A DNA stretch of 5,627 nt. It comes from Paracoccaceae bacterium (GTDB taxonomy: Bacteria > Pseudomonadota > Alphaproteobacteria > Rhodobacterales > Rhodobacteraceae). The DNA lies in NCBI GenBank assembly GCA_018222665.1, contig JAAEZW010000141.1, forward strand, positions 1-5,627. Direction: 5' to 3'. Position 1 is the first letter of the stretch. The number at the start of each line of letters is the position of its first letter. The notes beneath the pieces are model-generated. The model was not told the DNA's origin. It saw nothing but the letters and a program-made list of their open reading frames with translations, and searched no databases. The translations under genes and the position numbers were made by a program. This document shows, in pieces, positions 1 through 5,627 of the stretch.

Positions 1-966
<966 letters not shown>

Positions 967-967
<1 letters not shown>

Positions 968-1638
968 TGAGCTATAATCAAACACTTTCACGCGTCGAGA
1001 CATATTTTGACAAAACCGCGACAAAAACATGGGAGCGACTAACCTCTGACGCTCCTGTTTCGCGTATTCGTCAAACGGTTCGTGCTGGTCGTGACCAGAT
1101 GCGCGCGAAATTGTTGTCACAGCTTCCAAATGACTTGAATGGTGTGCGGGTTCTGGATGCAGGATGCGGTGTTGGTCAAGTCACTCAAACGCTTGCAGAA
1201 CGGGGCGCACAAGTCACTGCAATCGACATCAGTCCGTCATTGATTGAAATTGCGCAACGGAGGATTCCTCCGTCACTACATGATCAAATTGAATTTGTGG
1301 CAGGCGATATGAACAACACAGCGCTGGGCAGCTTTAACTACGTGCTTGCGATGGATAGTTTGATTTATTATTCACAGCGTGATCTGGCGAATGTGCTAGA
1401 TAACCTTGCACGCCGTACGTCTGAACATATCGTGTTTACAGTTGCGCCCAAAACATCTCTTCTGATGATGATGTGGTATGCAGGTAAACTTGCGCCGCGC
1501 GGTGACAAATCTCCAACCATGGTTCCACATTCCCCACGCTCGCTTGCGCGCGCGCTGGGTGAAGGGATTGCACTAAGGGATTTGGGCCGGATCACTTCGG
1601 GTTTCTATATTTCACATGCGTTGGGGGTTCATAAATGA
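967..1638 (+). CDS. bchM: Magnesium-protoporphyrin IX O-methyltransferase
   Basis: BchM transfers a methyl group from S-adenosylmethionine to the ring C propionate of Mg-protoporphyrin IX. The product is the monomethyl ester used by the cyclase, AcsF. The 223-residue product has a class I Rossmann methyltransferase fold: motif I VLDAGCGVG (62-70), the acidic post-I strand VTAIDIS (84-90 region), a GDM acidic loop (113-115), then the family signature MDSLIYY (129-135). FTVAPKT (157-163) and the C-terminal GFYIS (212-216) are also typical of BchM. I chose the ATG at 967 because it overlaps the bchL stop (TGATG, 965-969), a classic coupling arrangement. The in-frame TTG at 964 adds one residue and is less likely. 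Its 3' end overlaps lhaA by 4 nt. Confidence 0.96.
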
Positions 1639-3080
1639 CACAACGCACGCCGCACCCATTAACAAAGCTTACGCGTCGAATGTTGCCGTTCGCCGATGCG
1701 GCCAGTCGAGATTTACCGATTGGGCAGTTGTTGCGTTTGTCTTTGTTTCAGGTGTCTGTGGGTCTGGCGAGTGTTATGCTATTGGGCACCCTCAACCGCG
1801 TCATGATTGTCGAACTTAGTGTGCCTGCGATGATCGTTGCGATTATGATTGCGTTGCCTGTGTTAATTGCGCCATTTCGTGCCCTTATCGGTTTTCGATC
1901 CGACACATATCGCTCTGCGATTGGTTGGAAGCGCGTTCCATTTATTTGGTTTGGATCGCTTTGGCAGATGGGTGGGCTTGCCGTCATGCCATTTGCCTTG
2001 CTAGTTTTATCAGGTGATCAAACGGTTGGGCCTACGTGGGCTGGTGAAGTATTGGCGGCCCTTGCGTTTTTGATGACAGGTCTTGGTTTGCACATGACGC
2101 AAACGGCTGGCCTTGCCTTAGCAAGCGATCGCGCGACAGAAGAAACAAGACCACGTGTCGTTGCACTGCTTTATGTAATGTATTTATTGGGCATGGGTCT
2201 ATCTGCGCTATTAATTGGATGGCTGCTAAGAGATTTCACCAACCTAACGTTGATCAGAGTGGTTCAAGGCGCCGCCTTGGCGGGCCTTCTGTTGAATTTG
2301 GTCGCTCTTTGGAAGCAAGAGCATGTGAGACCGATGACCAAGGAACAGCGTTTAGCGCCACGTCCCAGTTTCGCGAAAACTTGTTCCGAATTCATGGCCG
2401 AGGGCGCAAGCGCGCGATTAATCTTGGTGGTATTCCTCGGAACGCTGGCCTTCAATATGCAGGATGTTCTGTTAGAGCCTTATGGTGGGGAAATCCTGGG
2501 GTTGGCGGTTGGTCAAACCACGTGGCTTACGGCGGCTTGGGCATTTGGTGCATTGGTTGGGTTGGCATATGCCGCCCGTCGATTAAAGGCGGGCCTAAGC
2601 GCCTATAGGTTGATGTCAAATAGCATCTTTTTTGGGTTACTTGCATTCCCTGCCGTCATTGTTTCAGCGCCTATTGCATCAACCACTCTCTTTTTCACGG
2701 GGGCGTTTTTGATCGGGATGGGCTCGGGACTATTTGCCGTTTCCACGTTGATTGCCGCAATGCTATTGGGCGAAAATGAAAATACTTCGCATGGGCTGGC
2801 ATTGGGGGCATGGGGGGCATCTCAGGCGACTTCAGCTGGACTGGCAATTGCCCTTGGCGGAACTTTAAGAGATTGGATCAACACGCTCGCAATGCGTGGC
2901 GATTTAGGAGAGACCTTGGCCACCCCGGCCACTGGTTATTCATTTGTTTATCACCTCGAGATCGCAGTGTTGATCGTCACGCTCGCGATACTTGTCCCAC
3001 TGGTGCGAATGGCGCAGCGCACTCAATCCAAATCTGATCACGGAAACTCGGGCATCAAGCTCGCTGATTTTCCAATGTGA
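1635..3080 (+). CDS. lhaA: Light-harvesting 1 complex assembly protein LhaA (PucC/BCD family, MFS-type)
   Basis: This 481-residue, strongly hydrophobic protein has about 12 predicted membrane segments and belongs to the PucC/LhaA/BchG-associated branch of the major facilitator superfamily. Family-typical stretches are GTLNRVMIVEL (51-61), the cytoplasmic loop around GFRSDTYRS and GWKRVPFIW (86-106), GLHMTQTAGLALASD (151-165), NMQDVLLEPYGG (274-285) and HGLALGAWGA (386-395). In Rhodobacter the orthologue (formerly F1696) assists LH1 antenna assembly and may deliver bacteriochlorophyll. Position between bchM and puhA separates LhaA from PucC, which sits with the LH2 genes. The ATG at 1635 overlaps the bchM stop (ATGA), with a G-run at 1623-1627 as a plausible ribosome site. 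By analogy with Rhodobacter, the distal part of this gene may carry a promoter for puhA. I could not identify one by eye. Confidence 0.93.
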   Translation: MTQRTPHPLTKLTRRMLPFADAASRDLPIGQLLRLSLFQVSVGLASVMLLGTLNRVMIVELSVPAMIVAIMIALPVLIAPFRALIGFRSDTYRSAIGWKRVPFIWFGSLWQMGGLAVMPFALLVLSGDQTVGPTWAGEVLAALAFLMTGLGLHMTQTAGLALASDRATEETRPRVVALLYVMYLLGMGLSALLIGWLLRDFTNLTLIRVVQGAALAGLLLNLVALWKQEHVRPMTKEQRLAPRPSFAKTCSEFMAEGASARLILVVFLGTLAFNMQDVLLEPYGGEILGLAVGQTTWLTAAWAFGALVGLAYAARRLKAGLSAYRLMSNSIFFGLLAFPAVIVSAPIASTTLFFTGAFLIGMGSGLFAVSTLIAAMLLGENENTSHGLALGAWGASQATSAGLAIALGGTLRDWINTLAMRGDLGETLATPATGYSFVYHLEIAVLIVTLAILVPLVRMAQRTQSKSDHGNSGIKLADFPM

Positions 3081-3094
3081 TTGGAACACCTGAG

Positions 3095-3109
3095 AAAGGA
3101 AAAAAAATG
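3095..3109 (+). promoter_or_regulatory. Ribosome binding site deciding the puhA start
   Basis: AAAGGA at 3095-3100 is followed by an A-rich 6-nt spacer and the ATG at 3107. This fixes the puhA start there, not at the in-frame GTG at 3077, which would add ten residues inside the lhaA stop region. The product then begins MTTALIGNFDLAS, matching the usual PuhA N-terminus. Confidence 0.85.
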
Positions 3110-3874
3110 ACGACGGCATTAATTGGAAACTTTGATTTAGCAAGCGCTGCGCTGTGGCTCTTCTGGATCTTCTTTGCTTTGCTTATCTTTTACATCCAAC
3201 GCGAAAATATGCGCGAAGGATATCCAATGGAAAATGACGATGGGACGCAAGCCGCGAACCAAGGTCCGTTTCCACTACCTGATCCCAAGACTTTCAAGCT
3301 TTCTCATGGTCGCGGAGAAGTGACATTCCCGAACAATGATGGTGAACGCCGCGATGTGGCACTGCGTCAAACCAACCAGGCAAATGGGTATCCGTTTGTA
3401 CCAACTGGTGATCCGATGAAAGACGGTGTTGGTCCTGCATCTTGGGCGGCACGTCGCGATCTTGCAGAGCTTGATGCCCATGGACATCCGAAAATCATTC
3501 CAATGTCACGCAGCGAAAAATTCTTTGTTGCGGCTGGCCGTGATCCACGTGGATTGCCGGTCGTTGCAGGTGACGGAAAAATTGTCGGTATGATCAACGA
3601 TATGTGGGTGGACGAACCAGAACAGCTGGTCCGTTATCTTGAACTGGAATTGGATCCCGCACTGGGCAATGGGACACGTTTGGTGCCAATGACAATGGCC
3701 CGCATCCATTCCAACCGCGTGGTTATTAAGTCGATTTTTGCAGAGCATTTTAATGATGTCCCTGCTCATCGCTCTGAAAACCAAATTACCATGCTCGAAG
3801 AGGAAAAGATCTCTGCCTACTACGCAGGCGGGACACTTTACGCCTCAGCGGCGCGACTAGAGCCGCAACTGTAA
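3107..3874 (+). CDS. puhA: Photosynthetic reaction centre subunit H
   Basis: PuhA is the H subunit that caps the cytoplasmic side of the L-M core and carries protons to the secondary quinone QB. The product is 255 residues, normal for the family. The short periplasmic N-terminus with GNFDLAS (7-13) leads into one membrane helix (about 12-30). Next come RENMREGYP (32-40), ANQGPFPLP (50-58), and PTGDPMKDGVGPASW (99-113). A PRC-barrel-type cytoplasmic domain follows. Asp123, His125 and His127 (DAHGH) and Glu172 (EPEQ) align with R. sphaeroides H-Asp124, H-His126, H-His128 and H-Glu173 by a one-residue offset. These residues are linked to proton entry and transfer, so proton delivery looks intact. 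The LEEEKISAYYAGG segment (230-242) is also typical. The gene follows lhaA by 26 nt and precedes puhB by 18 nt. Confidence 0.98.
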   Translation: MTTALIGNFDLASAALWLFWIFFALLIFYIQRENMREGYPMENDDGTQAANQGPFPLPDPKTFKLSHGRGEVTFPNNDGERRDVALRQTNQANGYPFVPTGDPMKDGVGPASWAARRDLAELDAHGHPKIIPMSRSEKFFVAAGRDPRGLPVVAGDGKIVGMINDMWVDEPEQLVRYLELELDPALGNGTRLVPMTMARIHSNRVVIKSIFAEHFNDVPAHRSENQITMLEEEKISAYYAGGTLYASAARLEPQL

Positions 3875-3877
3875 ACC

Positions 3878-3895
3878 AAGGAGGATACGTTTATG
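3878..3895 (+). promoter_or_regulatory. Strong Shine-Dalgarno for puhB
   Basis: A near-perfect AAGGAGG at 3878-3884 lies 8 nt before the puhB ATG at 3893. It occupies most of the 18-nt puhA-puhB spacer. It sets the puhB start and implies independent, efficient initiation even though transcription is presumably shared with puhA. Confidence 0.85.
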
Positions 3896-4528
3896 TCACA
3901 CGATGATTTTGCAGCTGAACCAATCAATGGTTTGCCCGAGTTACCACCACGGGGCGAAGTCATCTTGTGGCAAGGGCGTCCAAATTGGTTTCGATTAACG
4001 GTCGAGTCACTTAACCTTTGGTGGGTTGTTGCCTATTTCGCGGTCTTAACCGTATGGCGCTTTATCACAGTGATCGATATTCTGTCATTTGAACGTGCGA
4101 TCATTATGACCCTGCCAATTGTCATAATGACTTTGATCGTTTTTTTACTTTTAATGCTCGTTGGTTTTATCCAAGCGCGCGCGACGGTTTACACAATTAC
4201 AAACCGTCGCGTCGCGATGCGTATTGGCGCGGCATTAACAGTGACGTTGAACATTCCTTACACCCAGATTGAAAATGCCGCCGTTTCCGTTGGCAAAGCG
4301 GATTGCGGGAATATTGCGTTGGAGACAAAAGGTGCTTCTAAATTTTCGTATTTGGTGCTGTGGCCACATATTCGATCATGGAAACTCAGCAAACCAGAGC
4401 CCACCTTGAGAGCTATTCCAGACGTTCAATCAGTAGCGCAAATTTTGGCAAAAGCGGCCAAAGCCCGCATTGTCGAGGTAGAAAACAAAGAACAATCTAC
4501 TGCGCCTGAATTGGGCGCAATGGTTTGA
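3893..4528 (+). CDS. puhB: Reaction centre assembly protein PuhB (bacterial PH-like membrane protein)
   Basis: PuhB is a membrane protein needed for efficient reaction centre assembly in Rhodobacter capsulatus. The 211-residue product starts with a soluble segment carrying LPPRGEVILWQGRP (17-30), the [GE]-x-[IL]-x-W-x-G-x-P pattern seen before bacterial PH-type domains. Membrane helices follow at about 41-63 and 69-93, and then YTITNRRVAMRIG (100-112), the start of the PH-like beta domain. That domain includes an INIPYTQIENA-like stretch (120-130) and a GNIALETKG stretch (139-147). The C-terminus is charged and low in motif content. Its length matches the R. capsulatus protein (about 214 residues). 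It follows puhA by 18 nt with an excellent ribosome site and precedes puhC by 11 nt. Confidence 0.93.
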   Translation: MSHDDFAAEPINGLPELPPRGEVILWQGRPNWFRLTVESLNLWWVVAYFAVLTVWRFITVIDILSFERAIIMTLPIVIMTLIVFLLLMLVGFIQARATVYTITNRRVAMRIGAALTVTLNIPYTQIENAAVSVGKADCGNIALETKGASKFSYLVLWPHIRSWKLSKPEPTLRAIPDVQSVAQILAKAAKARIVEVENKEQSTAPELGAMV

Positions 4529-4539
4529 GGGGTTGAACG

Positions 4540-5013
4540 ATGAGTGATATCCATATTCCACACAAAAAAGAGGAAGATCCAGTATTAACCAACGCCTTGC
4601 GGGCGATGTTTGTAATGGTTGCCCTTGTGTTAATCGCAGTAACTGCGTTCCAATTTTCTGGTATGCAAAAATCTGCAATCCCGCCTAACGCAGAAATTAT
4701 CGCCGAGGCGCAAATTTCCATTTTGACTGATCAAACGGGTGCTGTTCAAGTCTTTAACGCGCATGGAGAAATACTTGCGGATTGGGACGGCGATAAAGGC
4801 GGATTTGTGTCGGGCGTAGCACGTGTCATTGAACGTGAACGCATGAAAATCGGCGCCCCGATTGATGCGCCCGTGATTATCAGATGGCGCGAAAATAATC
4901 GCCTGTCCGTTTTTGACCCTCAAACCGAATGGCAAGCGGATTTGATGGGATTTGGCGCGGACAACGCGCGCGCCTTTGCCACGCTTCTAGCCAAAGCAAC
5001 GAAAGGAAACTGA
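4540..5013 (+). CDS. puhC: Photosynthetic complex assembly protein PuhC
   Basis: PuhC is a small membrane-anchored protein. In R. capsulatus it is needed for normal RC-LH1 levels and reorganisation. The 157-residue product has a short charged N-terminus (about 1-20), one membrane helix (about 22-38), and a domain of about 115 residues predicted to lie in the periplasm. Family-like features are the FVSGVARVIERERM stretch (89-102), PVIIRWRENNRLSVFDP (111-127) and FGADNARAFATLL (138-150). The ATG at 4540 follows a GAGGGG (4527-4532) that overlaps the puhB stop, with 7 nt spacing. The reading frame ends one base before the AT-start of the next gene, so translation of the two is likely coupled. 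Length agrees with the roughly 160-residue R. capsulatus protein. Confidence 0.92.
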   Translation: MSDIHIPHKKEEDPVLTNALRAMFVMVALVLIAVTAFQFSGMQKSAIPPNAEIIAEAQISILTDQTGAVQVFNAHGEILADWDGDKGGFVSGVARVIERERMKIGAPIDAPVIIRWRENNRLSVFDPQTEWQADLMGFGADNARAFATLLAKATKGN

Positions 5014-5014
5014 G

Positions 5015-5311
5015 ATGGGATTTTTCACGCGAACCAAAGAACATGCACCTTGCACTGTTGAGATCAGTCACAAGTTCGAAAGCCTGCATGCGCATGTGCG
5101 CTTTAACAACGGCGCGGTGATCCATCCCGGTGATGAGGTCCAAGTTCAGGGTCCTGAGATCATGGCGCCCTTCGGTGAAATTGTAACAGAGGAGCGCGAC
5201 GCAATCATTCTTCGCGCCAGTACAATTGAACGCCTCTGGACCAAAGCGACCGGTGATTTGGAAGTGATGGAGCTTTGCGAGTTCTCGTTCTCAGAGGAGG
5301 TGACGTTATGA
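5015..5311 (+). CDS. bciE: Probable BciE, auxiliary subunit of the oxygen-dependent Mg-protoporphyrin IX monomethyl ester cyclase
   Basis: This 98-residue soluble protein has no signal peptide or membrane helix. It appears beta-rich, with EISHKFESLHAHVRF (16-30), a turn at HPGDEVQVQGP (37-47) and a conserved-looking ERLWTKATGDLEVMEL (72-87). I recall that alphaproteobacterial clusters carry a small gene directly before acsF. In R. sphaeroides that gene was shown to encode BciE, a subunit required for activity of AcsF. Identification here rests on position, size, and remembered resemblance, not on a search. The ATG at 5015 follows AAAGGA (5002-5007) by 7 nt and lies 1 nt after the puhC stop. 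Its own stop overlaps the acsF start (ATGA, 5308-5311), which fits a subunit made together with AcsF. Failing that, it is a conserved protein of unknown function of the photosynthesis cluster. Confidence 0.75.
   Translation: MGFFTRTKEHAPCTVEISHKFESLHAHVRFNNGAVIHPGDEVQVQGPEIMAPFGEIVTEERDAIILRASTIERLWTKATGDLEVMELCEFSFSEEVTL
5293..5310 (+). promoter_or_regulatory. Shine-Dalgarno for acsF inside the preceding gene
   Basis: AGAGGAGG at 5293-5300, within the last codons of the 98-residue gene, sits 7 nt before the ATG at 5308. It supports that ATG as the acsF start over the second in-frame ATG at 5314, and adds to the coupling produced by the ATGA overlap. Confidence 0.8.
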
Positions 5312-5627
5312 ATATGCATTCAGCAGACGCAACAACCGCAGAAGAAGCGCTGGCGATCCAAGAAACGATCGACAGCGATATGGCGACAGAAATCGCGATG
5401 CAAGATACGCTGCTTACTCCGCGTTTTTACACCACTGATTTTGACGAATTGGACGCAATTGATGTGTCGCACATTCGTGACGAATGGGATCCATTAATTG
5501 ACCGCATGGTCAGTGATCCAAATAAAGGACATTTTAAGAAAAACGCAGATTGGGACGAAGTTGACTGGGACGGGATGGACCCTCAGTTAAAGAAAGAGTT
5601 TATCGATTTTTTGATCAGTTCTTGTAC
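5308..5627 (+). CDS. acsF: Oxygen-dependent Mg-protoporphyrin IX monomethyl ester (aerobic) cyclase AcsF, N-terminal part (partial)
   Basis: AcsF is the diiron oxygenase that forms the isocyclic ring E of (bacterio)chlorophyll, turning Mg-protoporphyrin IX monomethyl ester into divinyl protochlorophyllide with oxygen. The frame from ATG 5308 stays open for 106 codons to the window end. After a variable acidic N-terminus, residues 36-53 carry the highly conserved LTPRFYTTDFDELDAIDV block. RDEWDPLIDRM (57-67), DPNKGHF (70-76) and FIDFLISSC (99-106 region) follow. The family continues past SSC with the segment holding the first iron-ligating glutamates, so the catalytic residues lie just outside the window and cannot be checked. 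The complete protein is usually about 350 residues. It overlaps the upstream gene by 4 nt. Presence of AcsF points to bacteriochlorophyll synthesis under oxygen. Confidence 0.96.
   Translation, partial: MNMHSADATTAEEALAIQETIDSDMATEIAMQDTLLTPRFYTTDFDELDAIDVSHIRDEWDPLIDRMVSDPNKGHFKKNADWDEVDWDGMDPQLKKEFIDFLISSC

Noticed and set aside
2125..2132. GCGATCGC palindrome resembling the cyanobacterial HIP1 repeat
   Set aside because: It is a single copy inside lhaA coding sequence (ASDRA) in an alphaproteobacterial context, so chance occurrence is sufficient.
2219..2608. Frame-shifted 129-codon open frame inside lhaA
   Set aside because: It is embedded in a well conserved membrane protein frame. Its translation shows no family features and looks like an out-of-frame reading of lhaA.
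3076..3088. TGT...ACA pair before puhA as a PpsR/CrtJ operator
   Set aside because: The half-sites are separated by 7 nt, not the 12 required by TGT-N12-ACA, and no second site was seen close by.
3077..3106. N-terminal extension of PuhA from GTG at 3077
   Set aside because: The ten extra residues (IGTPEKGKK after the start) are the translated ribosome site and spacer. The PuhA family begins shortly before GNFDLAS, which ATG 3107 provides.
3848..3866. GCGGC/GCCGC inverted repeat near the puhA end as a terminator or RNA processing hairpin
   Set aside because: The stem is only five pairs with a nine-base loop, has no T-run, and lies inside the puhA coding sequence.

Overview
This window is a piece of a photosynthesis gene cluster from a purple (aerobic anoxygenic or facultative phototrophic) alphaproteobacterium. 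The protein sequences and the gene order bchH-bchL-bchM-lhaA-puhA-puhB-puhC-small gene-acsF fit the Rhodobacterales (roseobacter/Rhodobacter group). Base composition looks moderate, clearly less GC-rich than classical Rhodobacter, with many A/T-ending codons. This suggests a marine roseobacter-type lineage, but I cannot name a genus from sequence alone.

Layout, all on the + strand: the last codons of bchH (1-33), bchL (68-967), bchM (967-1638), lhaA (1635-3080), puhA (3107-3874), puhB (3893-4528), puhC (4540-5013), a 98-residue gene best read as bciE (5015-5311), and the first 106 codons of acsF (5308-5627, cut by the window end). The genes are packed: overlaps of 1, 4 and 4 nt, and gaps of 34, 26, 18, 11 and 1 nt. 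No intergenic stretch exceeds 34 nt, so there is no room for a dedicated intergenic promoter or terminator. The block probably reads as one superoperon, with any extra puhA promoter lying inside lhaA. I found no RNA gene, mobile element, CRISPR array or long repeat.

How the genes work together: BchH (Mg chelatase subunit) and BchM (methyltransferase) make Mg-protoporphyrin IX monomethyl ester. AcsF, with its probable partner BciE, closes the isocyclic ring E using oxygen. BchL supplies electrons for dark reduction of protochlorophyllide. LhaA supports assembly of the LH1 antenna. PuhA is the H subunit of the reaction centre, and PuhB and PuhC are assembly factors for the reaction centre and the RC-LH1 complex. 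The segment thus couples pigment synthesis to assembly of the photosystem.

I see no undescribed system here. The most interesting element is the small gene between puhC and acsF, and what it implies about the cyclase type.
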